Origin: Celeribacter ethanolicus
GTDB taxonomy: Bacteria > Pseudomonadota > Alphaproteobacteria > Rhodobacterales > Rhodobacteraceae
Length of the DNA stretch: 64,000 bases
Assembly: GCF_001550095.1 (NCBI RefSeq)
Contig: NZ_LRUC01000045.1
Span: 1-64,000 of the forward strand
Reading direction: 5' to 3'
A program made the translations under genes and the position numbers. The notes under the pieces are model-generated. The model was not told the origin of the DNA, searched no databases, and was given only the letters and a program-made list of their open reading frames with translations. The first letter of the stretch is position 1; every line of letters begins with the position of its first letter. This document shows positions 1 through 9,806 of the stretch, piece after piece.

Positions 1-3000
1 CTCGAACTGGGCGGCGGCACCGTGGCCTCCGTAACCCAGAGCGGCGGGTCGACCACCGTCGACGGCGACACCACCGTGACCGGCACGACCGACATCAACG
101 GTGGGACCTTCGCGGTCAATTCCGGCGCCACCCTCACCGGCAGCGTCGATCTCGATGCAGCCGCCACCTCCGGCACCATCTCCGGCACGGTCGACGGCGA
201 TGTCACCAGCGCCACCGATGTCGACGTGGCGAGCACCGGCGAAGTCACCGGCACGCTGTCGAACTCCGGCACGGGATCGAGCAACGCGGGCACGGTCGGC
301 GCGCTGGTCAACTCCGGCGGCACCTTCGACAACAGCGGCACCGTCACCGGCACCACCACGGTCACCGGCGGCACGGTGACCTCTTCGGGCGATCTGACCG
401 GCGGCGCGACGGTGACGGGCGGTACGCTCGACATCACCGGCGGCACCTCGGGCACCCTCGACAACCAGAGCGGCACCCTCGACATCGACGGCGGCAATCT
501 GGGCGCGGTCACCAACGCCAGCACGCTCGAACTGGGCGGCGGCACCGTGGCCTCTGTCGACAACACCACCGGGACCGTCACCATGACCGGCGGTAAAATT
601 ACCGGCGATCTCGACAATGCCAACACCATGACGGTCGAGGGCGGCACCTTGTCGGGCAATGTCACCAACTCCGGCACGCTCAATGTCGCGGTCGATCAGA
701 CCGTCGGCGGCGATATCGACAACTCCGGCACGCTGGCTCTGACCACGGACGGCATCACGGTCGGCACCAGCGGCACGCTGACGACTTCGGGCAATGTGAC
801 CACGGTCGGCACCGGCACGCTGTCGGCGGGCACCATCGTGATCGACAACGCGGCAACCTTCAATGGCGGCACCGATCTCGACGGTTCGGTGGTGCTCGAC
901 GGGGACATCGAAAACGCCGCCACACTCACCGTCTCCGGCGACATGACGCTGACCGGCGATCTGACCAACACCGGGGGGCTGAGCTTTGGCGCCGCTCTCG
1001 ATGCAGGCGGCAACGCGATCACCAACGATGGCGGCAGCTTCGACGTCACTGCGACGGGGTCAATCACCGATGGCGGTCTCCTGACCAACCAGAACGGCGG
1101 CGTGATGGGCTTTGCGGACGGCAGCACCAGCACCGTTTCCAGCACGGTCAACACCGGGGCCGGGAGCACGCTCACCGTCGACGGCACCCTCAACAGCGCC
1201 GGCGGGATCACCAACGACACGGACGCCACGCTGACCCTCGGTGCGACGGGCGAGATCACGGGCGCGCTCACCAACAGTTCGACCTTCGCGCTGAACGGCG
1301 GCTCCGTCGGCGCGGCGAGCAACCTCTCGGGCGGCACCATGACCGTCACCGGCGGCGGCACCGTGAACGGCACGCTCACCAATGCCGAGACGCTCGACAT
1401 CACCTCCGGCACGCTCACCGTCACCGGTGGCAGCAGTAACAGCGGCACGGTCGACATCGCTGACGGCACGACGCTGGCCTCAGATCTCGACAACAGCGGC
1501 GACGTGACCCTGACCGGCGAGATCGACGGCAACCTGACCAACCGGAGCGGTGGCACGGTGACCGTGGACGATGCGGACTCCGCCGTCACCGGCACGACGG
1601 CCAACGCGGGCGATCTTCTGATCGACGACGGTGCGGTCCTGACCGCAGGCGGCACGGTGACCAACCAGAGCGGCGGTTTCATTGATCTGGCGGGCGATCT
1701 GGCCGGCAATGTGGTCAACCAGACAGGCGGCACGATCGAGACGACGGACGCGGCGGGCCTGATCGACGGCACGCTGACCTCCGCGGGCACGATTGACGTG
1801 GACAGCGGCGAGACCCTGACCGTCACCGGGCTGACGACGCTTCAGAACGGATCGCAGACCACGGTCGAAGGCACGTATCTTGGCGACATCACCCTAGACA
1901 GCGGGGCCTCTCTGGATGTCGATGCAAGCGCCGTACTCGGCGCGGATACCGATACGAGCACCATCCAGAACGGCGGGGACATGACGCTGGGCGGCGATGT
2001 CTATGGCTCCCTGAGTGTGCTGAACAGCGGCTCTCTGCAGGTGTTCGACGATTTCATGCTGACCGGCAGCCTCGCGAACGCGGGCAACATGCAGGTGGAG
2101 ACCGGCCTGACCATCTCGGCAGGCAGTTCGGCGGCGATCACCAACTCCGGCACACTGATGCTTTACAGCGGCAGCTCGATTGTCGGCCTGACCAACTCCT
2201 CGGGGGGCACCACCTCCCTGGTCAACGAAACAGCCGGTGTCGCGAGCACGGCAACGATTGCCTCGCTCGACACCTCCGGCACGCTGGATCTGGCCAACGG
2301 TGTCGACACCGATGTGCTGAACATCACCGGCGACGCGGTGATCAACGGCACGGTGGAGATGGATGTCGATCTCTCCGAGGGCTCCAGCACCGGCGACCTC
2401 ATCGCGGTCGGCGGCAATGTTTCGGGCAACGTCCACCTCAGCTTCAGCAACAGCAGCGGCAGCCTGGGTACAATCGACACGGGCGGAATCACGGTTCTGA
2501 CCTATGGCGGCACCTCCTCCCTGACAGTGACCGACACCAGCGGACTGGATACCTCGGGCGGTCTGGTGTACTCGCTCACCAAGGTCAACTCCGGCACAGG
2601 TTCCGGCAGCTACGTGATCGAAAGCTCGGTCGCCGACGGTGTCAGCGCGGTGGCCTCCTCAGTCGGTCTCATCCAGTCCCTTGTGGGCTCCGTGGTGAAC
2701 CGCCCGACCTCGGCCTTCGTGGCCGGCTTCAACCCGGGCGAAAACGAACCCTGCGGCTTCGGAAGCTGGGCGCGCGCGACCGGGGGCAAGGCGGATGCCG
2801 ACGGCAATTACACCGACGTGGGCACCGGGCGCAGCGGCACCAGCCCGCTCAGCCTGAACTATGGCGGGTTGCAGGCGGGCGGTGACTATTCCTGCTTCGG
2901 CGGCCATTTCAACGGCTGGAACCTCTCGTTCGGCGGCATCGTCGGGGTCAACACCGGCTCCTCCAAGAACGACGTCTACAGCTTCAGCGCCCTCACCGGG

Positions 3001-3699
3001 ACCTCGACCGACACCGTGGTCAGCCGCACCAAGACCGATTTCGATCAGACCTATGTCGGGGGCTATGTCGTGGCAGAAAAAGATCGCTTCTTCGCCGATC
3101 TGCAACTGCGTCTGGAAGACACCGCCTTCACCTCGACCAACAGCGCTGTCGCGGGGTCGAACGGCACCGATCTCGGGCTGACCAATGCGGAATACGACAA
3201 CACCGGTTACACCGTCTCCGGCTCCATGGGCTATGTCTTCCCGGACATCGACAAACGCGGCCTGAACTTCGTGACGACCGCCGGGTTCTCCTTCACCAGT
3301 TCGGAAACCGATCCGATCAACTTCGACAACGGCTCTGTGCTCGAACTCGAAGATGGCAAAACCCAAATCGGTTTCCTCAGCGGATCGCTGTCGAAAACCA
3401 AGATCGCCACGGATCAGAAGAGTGCGCTCAACTATTTCAGCACGCTCACGCTCTACAACGACTTCGCGGACGACCGCCTGGCGACCTATACCGACAGTGT
3501 GGGCGACACGAGCGATATTTCCCTCGAGTCTCTGGGGGCCTATGGCGAGTTGTCGCTGGGCATGAACTACACCCGCCTGCTGGAGCCGGGTGATTTCGGG
3601 GCGGCGAAAATGCTGAACGCCACCATCCGTCTCGACGGGCGCAAGGGTGAAAACCTCGAAAGCTGGGGGATCACGGGCCAGTTCCGTATCCAGTTCTGA
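1..3699 (+). CDS. Giant repeat-rich autotransporter adhesin, 5' truncated
   Basis: The reading frame is open from base 1, so the start codon and signal peptide lie upstream of the window and only the last 1232 codons are visible. The first ~870 residues are a low-complexity passenger rich in Gly, Thr, Ser, Asp and Asn, built from short imperfect units of the type N-S-G-T-L-x-x-x-G-G-T, as expected for a parallel beta-helix stalk. The last ~290 residues contain aromatic, alternating beta-strands and end in F-R-I-Q-F with a terminal Phe, the signature of an outer-membrane autotransporter beta-domain (type Va). Its role is probably surface adhesion or aggregation. Some repeats are conserved at the DNA level: bases 1-30 recur at 526-555 with one mismatch, a spacing of exactly 175 codons. 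A link with the neighbouring T6SS is only positional. Confidence 0.85.
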   Translation, partial: LELGGGTVASVTQSGGSTTVDGDTTVTGTTDINGGTFAVNSGATLTGSVDLDAAATSGTISGTVDGDVTSATDVDVASTGEVTGTLSNSGTGSSNAGTVGALVNSGGTFDNSGTVTGTTTVTGGTVTSSGDLTGGATVTGGTLDITGGTSGTLDNQSGTLDIDGGNLGAVTNASTLELGGGTVASVDNTTGTVTMTGGKITGDLDNANTMTVEGGTLSGNVTNSGTLNVAVDQTVGGDIDNSGTLALTTDGITVGTSGTLTTSGNVTTVGTGTLSAGTIVIDNAATFNGGTDLDGSVVLDGDIENAATLTVSGDMTLTGDLTNTGGLSFGAALDAGGNAITNDGGSFDVTATGSITDGGLLTNQNGGVMGFADGSTSTVSSTVNTGAGSTLTVDGTLNSAGGITNDTDATLTLGATGEITGALTNSSTFALNGGSVGAASNLSGGTMTVTGGGTVNGTLTNAETLDITSGTLTVTGGSSNSGTVDIADGTTLASDLDNSGDVTLTGEIDGNLTNRSGGTVTVDDADSAVTGTTANAGDLLIDDGAVLTAGGTVTNQSGGFIDLAGDLAGNVVNQTGGTIETTDAAGLIDGTLTSAGTIDVDSGETLTVTGLTTLQNGSQTTVEGTYLGDITLDSGASLDVDASAVLGADTDTSTIQNGGDMTLGGDVYGSLSVLNSGSLQVFDDFMLTGSLANAGNMQVETGLTISAGSSAAITNSGTLMLYSGSSIVGLTNSSGGTTSLVNETAGVASTATIASLDTSGTLDLANGVDTDVLNITGDAVINGTVEMDVDLSEGSSTGDLIAVGGNVSGNVHLSFSNSSGSLGTIDTGGITVLTYGGTSSLTVTDTSGLDTSGGLVYSLTKVNSGTGSGSYVIESSVADGVSAVASSVGLIQSLVGSVVNRPTSAFVAGFNPGENEPCGFGSWARATGGKADADGNYTDVGTGRSGTSPLSLNYGGLQAGGDYSCFGGHFNGWNLSFGGIVGVNTGSSKNDVYSFSALTGTSTDTVVSRTKTDFDQTYVGGYVVAEKDRFFADLQLRLEDTAFTSTNSAVAGSNGTDLGLTNAEYDNTGYTVSGSMGYVFPDIDKRGLNFVTTAGFSFTSSETDPINFDNGSVLELEDGKTQIGFLSGSLSKTKIATDQKSALNYFSTLTLYNDFADDRLATYTDSVGDTSDISLESLGAYGELSLGMNYTRLLEPGDFGAAKMLNATIRLDGRKGENLESWGITGQFRIQF

Positions 3700-3706
3700 T
3701 CAGACG

Positions 3707-3726
3707 TGGCCCGCTCAGGCGGGCCA
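3707..3726 (+). terminator. Hairpin after the autotransporter gene
   Basis: An 8-bp perfect GC-rich stem (TGGCCCGC / GCGGGCCA) with a TCAG loop begins 8 bases after the stop codon. There is no U-tract, so it may be an mRNA 3'-end stabiliser or a weak terminator rather than a classical one. Confidence 0.5.
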
Positions 3727-3811
3727 TATCGCCTCTGAGGGAAGACGTGTTTTTCCTGTGGGTGATACGATTGCCGACGTCCTGAATATCGGCATGTTGC
3801 CCCGGAACCGT

Positions 3812-3838
3812 TTGACACGCCCCCCTGCACGGTATTCG
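3812..3838 (+). promoter_or_regulatory. Possible promoter in the gap before the T6SS operon
   Basis: The 327-base gap 3700-4026 holds no convincing gene. It contains one perfect -35 hexamer, TTGACA at 3812-3817, followed 15 bases later by TATTCG at 3833-3838. The spacing is short and the -10 is poor, so this is only a candidate for the start of the forward T6SS operon. Confidence 0.2.
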
Positions 3839-4026
3839 ATTGACGAGATAAGCGATGTATTCAGCGATCAGACACGGCGGCAGCGCCCGGAACGCGTCGG
3901 CAAGCCTCTGCAACCGATTATCCGGTGCGGCGGCCCCGGATCGTACCTCCGACAGCCCCGAAGAACGGGACCGGATTGAACAAGGCAACGCGGCGCTTGA
4001 CAGAGGCGCGTGACGACAGGGAAACC

Positions 4027-4614
4027 ATGATGGATAGTGAACTCGACAGCGAACACACCATGCCCCCCATGCGCAGCTTGCGCTTCGACAGCCCGCAGGC
4101 CCTCTACCGCACCATGCCGGAAGTGGGGATTTTCACCAAGCATCGCCCGAGCGAGGACGAGGATGCGCTGGGGTATCTCGAACGGCTGCGCAGTTCGACC
4201 ACGCCGGAAGATGCGGTGACCTATGCCGCTTTCGCCGCCGAGCCGAAGATGGCGATTTCCTGGGGCGTCGATTGCGTGCGGATGAACCAGCCCAACCTCT
4301 CTGCCGAGGACAGCCATCTCGCCAATGCGGTGCTGCAATGGCTCGAATATCCCGGCCATGAAACCCGCTGGCATGCCATGCAGGGCGCGCTTTTCGCACC
4401 GCGGCGAACTCCCCTCGTCTATCTCGGCCTCGCCGTCGGCTGGTCCGGTGGCCCGATGGCCCCGAACGACCCGCTGTCCGTGCCGCTCTGGCGCACCCCG
4501 AAGGCGGTGAATGTCGCGGTTCTGTCCTCGATCGCCACTCTGGGCCTCGATCATCGCTCGGTGAGCCTTGCGCGCGTCCTCGATCTCGCGGCAGGATTGT
4601 TCAGAATCTATTGA
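4027..4614 (+). CDS. T6SS-associated DUF6931-like protein
   Basis: A 195-aa soluble protein with no signal peptide or membrane segment. ATG 4027 was chosen because it follows AGGGAA by about five bases; a longer in-frame reading from 3925 lacks a ribosome binding site and reads through untranslated-looking sequence. The protein contains Leu/Ala-rich helices and the stretch G-W-S-G-G-P-M, which I associate with the DUF6931 family often found beside FHA proteins in T6SS loci. It is the first gene of the forward T6SS operon and ends 61 bases before tagH. Its biochemical role is unknown. The family assignment is from memory of the family's look and context. Confidence 0.6.
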   Translation: MMDSELDSEHTMPPMRSLRFDSPQALYRTMPEVGIFTKHRPSEDEDALGYLERLRSSTTPEDAVTYAAFAAEPKMAISWGVDCVRMNQPNLSAEDSHLANAVLQWLEYPGHETRWHAMQGALFAPRRTPLVYLGLAVGWSGGPMAPNDPLSVPLWRTPKAVNVAVLSSIATLGLDHRSVSLARVLDLAAGLFRIY

Positions 4615-4675
4615 AACGTCATGTCCGGTCAGAGCGCTTCCTCGCACCGGACAGGCCCAGCACTTTGAAGACCCT

Positions 4676-6022
4676 ATGCATAGCCTGAAATTGCGCATCG
4701 AAAACCACGCCACTCTGCCGAACGGGGGGCCGGTCACCCTGACCCTGTCGGGAGGCTCGGCGCAAGTCGGTCGCAAAGCCGGGATGGATTGGGTTCTGCC
4801 CGATGCCTCGCGCCACATCTCCGGGCACCATTTCGATGTGAGCTTTCGAGACGGGCGCTATTACATCACCGATGTCTCCGCCAACGGCACCTTCCTGCAT
4901 GGCGAACGCTACCGGCTCGACAGCGCCCATGAGGTGCAGGATGGCGATCGCTATACGGTTGGACATTACATCATCCGCGCCACGCTCGAAGCCGGGGCGA
5001 CAGAGGGGGTGCATGACGGGCTGCAAACCCCGATGGCCACGGCGGCCTCCCCCACCCCCGTGCCCGGTGTCTCCGTACCGCCCTATCAGGCCGATCTCGA
5101 CGACTGGGCCGACCTGATGCCGCAGACACCGGCACATCACACAAGCGCGGCACAGCCGCCGCTGCAAACGCCCGGGCACATGCCCGACCAGGCGCCACCG
5201 ACACCCGATATGGGGTTCGTTCCGCCGATGACGCCGCCCCCGCCCATGCAATATGGCGGGCCCGCCGTACCGCCCTCTGGCCCCTCGGCCTGGGAGATGC
5301 CCGCAGCGCCTGAGCCTTATGCGCCGCCCCATCCCGGCTTTGCCCCCGAGCCCCCCGCCCCCGCGACGCCGCCCGAACCGCAGCCTTTCTACGGCCAGCC
5401 CGCCGCGCCGCTGGCCCCCGAGCCCCCGTCTCATCCCCAGGGGAGCACGGACACACAGGACCGTTTTCTCACCGCTTTCCTCGAAGGCGCCGGGGTGTCG
5501 CCGCACGCCGTGCCGGATATTCCGCCGGAGGTGCTTGGACGGATGCTCGGCCAATGCGTGCGCATGTGCACCGACGACTTCATGAAAATGCTGACGGATC
5601 GCTCGGCGGTGAAGATGTTCTTTTCCAAGGAAGAGCGCACCATGCTGAACGCTTCGGGAAACAACCCGATGAAGTTCATGCCGGACCGGGACATGGCCTT
5701 TGCCGCCATGTTTCTGACGCCCCGCGACGGTTACATGACCGGGCCCGACAGTTTCGCCAATGCGCTGACCGACATTCGTCAGCATCAGGCCGCCGTGGTC
5801 GCCGCACTGCAACCGGCGCTGGCGGAGATGCTCGACGGTTTGTCGCCGGACGAGATCGAGACCACGACCGAGGGCGGACGTCTCAGCGGCAAGTCGAAGA
5901 AATTCTGGGAAGAGTTCGTGCGACGCTGGGACGACAAGGCAGCAAAGGGCGAAAACGGCATGTTGGATGCTTTTATTGAAGCTTTTTCAAGACATTATGC
6001 TGACGCGCTGCGTCGGATGTGA
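4676..6022 (+). CDS. tagH: T6SS FHA-domain protein TagH/Fha
   Basis: A 448-aa cytoplasmic scaffold of the T6SS post-translational switch. Residues 1-100 form an FHA domain: G-R at 32-33, S-R-H at 45-47 and N-G-T at 70-72 are the usual phosphothreonine-contacting positions. A Pro-rich linker (about 125-265) follows. The C-terminal ~180 residues match the TagH-type domain seen only in T6SS FHA proteins. ATG 4676 was chosen because translation from the upstream in-frame start would overlap the preceding gene and add non-conserved sequence. In related systems the FHA domain binds phosphorylated TssL. Here TssL and PpkA both carry several D/E-x-T motifs that could be its ligands. Confidence 0.9.
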   Translation: MHSLKLRIENHATLPNGGPVTLTLSGGSAQVGRKAGMDWVLPDASRHISGHHFDVSFRDGRYYITDVSANGTFLHGERYRLDSAHEVQDGDRYTVGHYIIRATLEAGATEGVHDGLQTPMATAASPTPVPGVSVPPYQADLDDWADLMPQTPAHHTSAAQPPLQTPGHMPDQAPPTPDMGFVPPMTPPPPMQYGGPAVPPSGPSAWEMPAAPEPYAPPHPGFAPEPPAPATPPEPQPFYGQPAAPLAPEPPSHPQGSTDTQDRFLTAFLEGAGVSPHAVPDIPPEVLGRMLGQCVRMCTDDFMKMLTDRSAVKMFFSKEERTMLNASGNNPMKFMPDRDMAFAAMFLTPRDGYMTGPDSFANALTDIRQHQAAVVAALQPALAEMLDGLSPDEIETTTEGGRLSGKSKKFWEEFVRRWDDKAAKGENGMLDAFIEAFSRHYADALRRM

Positions 6023-6076
6023 CACAGTGGCAGATATCGGAAATGACGAGAGTCGCAGCATGAGGGAGATCGGCAG

Positions 6077-7591
6077 ATGAGTCTGGACTGGGTGAGCAAA
6101 GCGCTGGCCGGAGACAGCCCGGCGGGTCCCGATCTCTGGGAAGCCGACGACGCTGAATATGGCGACTACTACTTCTCCGCCCTCGACCGGATCGACATCA
6201 CCTATGTCAAACCCGGCATGGACAGCGCCACCGTCTTCGACCCTGCGGATGTGGACCTGAAATCCGAACTCTCAAGCATTGATGCGCTGCTGAAGCGCAG
6301 CCGCGACCTGCGACTTTTGTCGCTCAGGGCGCGATGGGCAATCCTCGCGGGCAAGCTCGAGGCCTGTGTCGAGAGTGTCGAGGCGATCGCCGGGCTGATG
6401 ACGGAGATGCCGGACGATGTCCTGCCGACGCTCGAACACGGGCCGGCGGACCGGCTCGATGCGCTCAACGACCTGGGTCATCAGGAAACCATGCTGCAAC
6501 CGCTGCGTCACCTGAACCTCGCAGGCACGCCGACCACCTATCGGCTGGTGACCGTGGCGCGGGGTGAGATGACCGCGCGCGAGGACGAACAGGATGTCGA
6601 TCTGGGCGCGCTGATGCGCGAGCTGAGTTTCGCCAAGGATGAAACCGAAGAAGAGCGGCTGGTGCTCAAGCGCTTCCGCAATGCCCTGCACCGAATCAGC
6701 GACACGGTGACCAGCGGCCCGAAACCGCAGTTCGGACCGCTCGACAGCCTGTTGTCGGATATTCTGGCCCTGCTCGATGCCGCCGTACCCGACCAGGCCC
6801 CGGTGGCGGCCCCTCCGGCCTCTGAGGCGCCTGCGACCAGCGCCGCAGCCCCCCTGGCCGGAGCCACCGCAGCCGCGCCCGCAATGGTCCCCGCCCCGCC
6901 GCAGACCGAAATCAAGTCGCAACAGGAGGCCGCCGCCCGTCTGCGCGCGGTGGAACAGTATTTCCGGCATTTCGAACCGTCGTCCGCGGCGCTGTTGCTG
7001 GTGACGCAATCGCGCATGCTTTTGGGAAAGTCGCTGATTGAGGCCTTCGAGGTGCTGATGCCCGACACCGCCGAACGGGCCGCGATCAATTTCGCCGAAG
7101 ACAGCGGGTTTCGCTTGAGTCACGGCCATTTGCGGGCGCTCTCCGATCAGGCGATGAGTGTCACGACACCGCCGCCCGTGATGCCGGAGCCCGAGCCCGC
7201 CCCCGAACCGGAGCCCGAGCCGGAAGCCCCGCGCAAATTGTCGATCGACGAGATTCTCGGCATGCACGAATCGGGGGGCTCCGCGCCAAAGCCTGCGCCC
7301 CCCAGCCCGGCCCCGACGCCCGCACCGGCCCCGACAGCCGCATCTTCGACGGGGAAAAGCCCCGCATTTGTTCCCCTTGATCCCGACGACGAGGCCGCGC
7401 TTCTGGTCGAGGCGGCCCGCTATCCGGTGACAACTTCGCAGGAGGCACAGGCGCAACTGATGTCGATCGAGAGCTATTTCCGGGCCGTAGAGCGCTCTTC
7501 TCCCATCCCGATGCTGCTCACAAAGGCCCGTTCCTACATCGGAAAGGACTTCGAATCGTTGATGCGCGAACTGATCCCCCGACAGGTCTGA
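6077..7591 (+). CDS. tssA: T6SS baseplate/cap protein TssA
   Basis: A 504-aa TssA/ImpA protein. The N-terminal ~130 residues form the ImpA_N domain, which recruits baseplate and sheath components during assembly. Ala/Pro-rich linkers (about 235-275 and 370-430) separate it from two C-terminal blocks. These blocks, near 281-330 and 451-502, resemble each other: each carries Y-F-R-x-x-E-x-S-S-x-x-x-x-L-L followed by a Gly-Lys and an L-M/I-P end. Most TssA proteins I know have one such tail. A GGGAGATCGGCAG sequence precedes the ATG. The gene lies 54 bases after tagH and is followed by a 96-base gap before tssB that contains a TTGACA at 7627-7632 and a small GGGG/CCCC hairpin at 7647-7660. Confidence 0.9.
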   Translation: MSLDWVSKALAGDSPAGPDLWEADDAEYGDYYFSALDRIDITYVKPGMDSATVFDPADVDLKSELSSIDALLKRSRDLRLLSLRARWAILAGKLEACVESVEAIAGLMTEMPDDVLPTLEHGPADRLDALNDLGHQETMLQPLRHLNLAGTPTTYRLVTVARGEMTAREDEQDVDLGALMRELSFAKDETEEERLVLKRFRNALHRISDTVTSGPKPQFGPLDSLLSDILALLDAAVPDQAPVAAPPASEAPATSAAAPLAGATAAAPAMVPAPPQTEIKSQQEAAARLRAVEQYFRHFEPSSAALLLVTQSRMLLGKSLIEAFEVLMPDTAERAAINFAEDSGFRLSHGHLRALSDQAMSVTTPPPVMPEPEPAPEPEPEPEAPRKLSIDEILGMHESGGSAPKPAPPSPAPTPAPAPTAASSTGKSPAFVPLDPDDEAALLVEAARYPVTTSQEAQAQLMSIESYFRAVERSSPIPMLLTKARSYIGKDFESLMRELIPRQV

Positions 7592-7687
7592 CGCGAAAGC
7601 TTCATGAAGTTCGGGCAATTATAGCATTGACATAACAGCGTTTCGTGGGGCTCAATCCCCCGTAGTAAGTTTTGGAGGAAGTGATTT

Positions 7688-8239
7688 ATGGCCTCAGATA
7701 CGGGCAGCGGACACATTCGACGCAATCGTCCGCCCAGGGTGCATATCGCCTATACGGATCCGATCGACTCGCAGAAGGAAGTCGAGCTTCCTTTCGTGAT
7801 GGGCGTGATGAGCGATCTGTCGGGCAACACTCCCGGCGTCGAGAAAGCGCCTGTCGATCAGCGCGAATTCGAAAAAGTGACGAATTCCACGCTCGACAGC
7901 TACATGCAGAAAAAGGTCAAACCGGGCCTCAGCATGATGGTCGAGAACAAGCTGAAGGACGGCGAGGGGCAAAAACTCGGTGTGACGCTTCGGTTCAACT
8001 CGATGGACGATTTCGAACCGGCGCAGATCGCGAAACAGGTTCCGGCGCTCAACGAGCTTCTCGAAGCGCGTCAGCAGCTTGCCGATCTCCTGCTCTACAT
8101 GACCTCGAAACCGAAGGCTCAGGAGCAGATCAAGGAACTTCTGAACGACCCGGAACGTCTCAAGGTGCTCGCCGCTCAGGCGAAAGCGGAAGCGGACGCC
8201 CGCAAGGCCGCGGAAGCGACCGAGACACCGGAAGAGTGA
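7688..8239 (+). CDS. tssB: T6SS contractile sheath small subunit TssB
   Basis: A 183-aa TssB/VipA/ImpB protein, near the usual family length. It forms the contractile sheath together with TssC. Recognisable parts are R-P-P-R-V-H-I near the N-terminus, P-F-V-M-G-V-M-S-D-L-S-G-N, and the L-R-F-N-S-M-D-D-F-x-P strand with following helices. The C-terminus is an Ala/Glu/Lys-rich tail. A strong GGAGGAA at 7674-7680 sets the start. tssC follows after 52 bases. Confidence 0.95.
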   Translation: MASDTGSGHIRRNRPPRVHIAYTDPIDSQKEVELPFVMGVMSDLSGNTPGVEKAPVDQREFEKVTNSTLDSYMQKKVKPGLSMMVENKLKDGEGQKLGVTLRFNSMDDFEPAQIAKQVPALNELLEARQQLADLLLYMTSKPKAQEQIKELLNDPERLKVLAAQAKAEADARKAAEATETPEE

Positions 8240-8291
8240 CAATCGCATGCGGCCGCCCCGGCGCGCCGCATTTTTACAGGGAGCGTGACAA

Positions 8292-9785
8292 TTGGCAGAA
8301 GAAGCCCAGGTCGCATCGGGAGAAGAGAAGTCCGCGCTGAGCGAACTTGAAGACTTCTCCGCCATTCTGAAACAGACGATCAATCCGACGACGGAGGGGG
8401 CTGAAAAAGCCATCGACAACGCGCTGGCCACCGTGGTTCAGACGGCCGTTGCCGAACAGACCATCGTCGACGATGACGTGATCGACACGTTGCAGGCGAT
8501 GATCGCCGGGCTCGACCAACAGTTGAGCGCGCAGGTCAATGAGATCCTGCATGCCGAAGAGTTCCAGAAACTCGAAAGCTCCTGGCGCGGTCTGGCCTAC
8601 ACGGTCAACAATTCGGAAACCGGCGCCTCTCTCCAGGTCGAGGTGATGAACGCCTCGAAATCCGAGCTGGCCTCGATGATGAAACGCTATCCGGGCGCCA
8701 AATGGGACCGCTCCCCGCTCTATCGCCAGATCTATGAGCGCAAGATCGGCACCCTGGGCGGTGCGCCCATCGGCGCCATCGTGGGCGACTATTATTTCGA
8801 TCACTCTTCCGCCGATGTGGCGCTTCTGAGCTCGGTGTCGAAGATCGCCGAAGCCGCGCTTGCGCCCTTCATCGCCTCCGCCGGTCCGCGCCTTCTGGGC
8901 CTCGAGAGCTGGAACGACATCGCCAATCCGCCGGACATCGAGGACCTGTTCACGGCCTCCGACTATGCTGGCTGGAATTCGCTGCGCGACAGCGAGAATG
9001 CCCGTTTCCTCGGGCTGACCCTGCCCCGCGTTCTGGCCCGCGAACCCTATGGTCCGGACAGCACCATGACCGTCGAAGAGTTCAACTTCGTCGAGGACAC
9101 CGACGGCCACAAGGGCGAGAAATACTCCTGGATGAACGCGGCCCATGCGATGGCCGTGAACATCAACCGGGCGTTCAAGGAATACGGCTGGACCGTCCGC
9201 ATCCGCGGCGTTCAGTCCGGCGGCGAAGTCACCAAGCTGCCGACACACCATTTCGACACCGGCGCGGGCGAGACCGATCTCAAATGCCCGACCGAAGTGT
9301 CGATCGACGACCGCCGCGAAGGCGAGCTGTCGAAAGTGGGCCTTCTGGGGCTCATTCACCGTCAAAACAGCGACAAAGCCGTCTTCCTCGGCGGCCAGTC
9401 TCTGTACAAGCCGAAGAAATACGTGGACCCGGAGGCGACCGCATCGGACAACATGTCCTCGCGCCTGCCTTACATGTTCGCGATTTCTCGCTTCAGCCAT
9501 TATCTGAAGGCAATGATCCGAGATCAAATCGGTTCGTCGGCAGATAAGGATCAGATCCGGAAAAACCTGCAAAGCTGGATCGATCAATATGTGACGCTCA
9601 ACCCGGAAAATGCCGATGAGCGTGAAAAGGCGAAGAAACCTCTGGCTGCCGCCAGGGTTGACGTGGTCGAGGACGAACTCAATCCCGGATATTATATGGG
9701 CAAGTTCTTCCTCAAACCGCACTTCCAGATGGAGGGAATGGACATTGGGATGAGCCTCGTGTCCAAAATCCCGCCAGCTAAGTAA
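8292..9785 (+). CDS. tssC: T6SS contractile sheath large subunit TssC
   Basis: A 497-aa TssC/VipB/ImpC protein of normal length that pairs with TssB to build the sheath. Typical blocks include S-W-R-G-L near residue 97, G-A-P-I-G-A-I-V-G-D-Y-Y-F, P-F-I-A-S-A-G-P-R, and the C-terminal sheath-fold segment ending near the stop. Translation starts at an unusual TTG (8292), preceded at 8277-8283 by a GGGAG-type ribosome binding site with good spacing; no in-frame ATG fits the conserved N-terminus. hcp follows after 21 bases. Confidence 0.95.
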   Translation: MAEEAQVASGEEKSALSELEDFSAILKQTINPTTEGAEKAIDNALATVVQTAVAEQTIVDDDVIDTLQAMIAGLDQQLSAQVNEILHAEEFQKLESSWRGLAYTVNNSETGASLQVEVMNASKSELASMMKRYPGAKWDRSPLYRQIYERKIGTLGGAPIGAIVGDYYFDHSSADVALLSSVSKIAEAALAPFIASAGPRLLGLESWNDIANPPDIEDLFTASDYAGWNSLRDSENARFLGLTLPRVLAREPYGPDSTMTVEEFNFVEDTDGHKGEKYSWMNAAHAMAVNINRAFKEYGWTVRIRGVQSGGEVTKLPTHHFDTGAGETDLKCPTEVSIDDRREGELSKVGLLGLIHRQNSDKAVFLGGQSLYKPKKYVDPEATASDNMSSRLPYMFAISRFSHYLKAMIRDQIGSSADKDQIRKNLQSWIDQYVTLNPENADEREKAKKPLAAARVDVVEDELNPGYYMGKFFLKPHFQMEGMDIGMSLVSKIPPAK

Positions 9786-9806
9786 TGATTAACCAAGGAA
9801 ACTGAC

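Noticed and set aside
1-2600. Repetitive DNA that might be taken for a CRISPR array or satellite repeat
   Set aside because: The repeats stay in one reading frame, vary in length and encode a beta-helix-like passenger with an autotransporter domain behind it.
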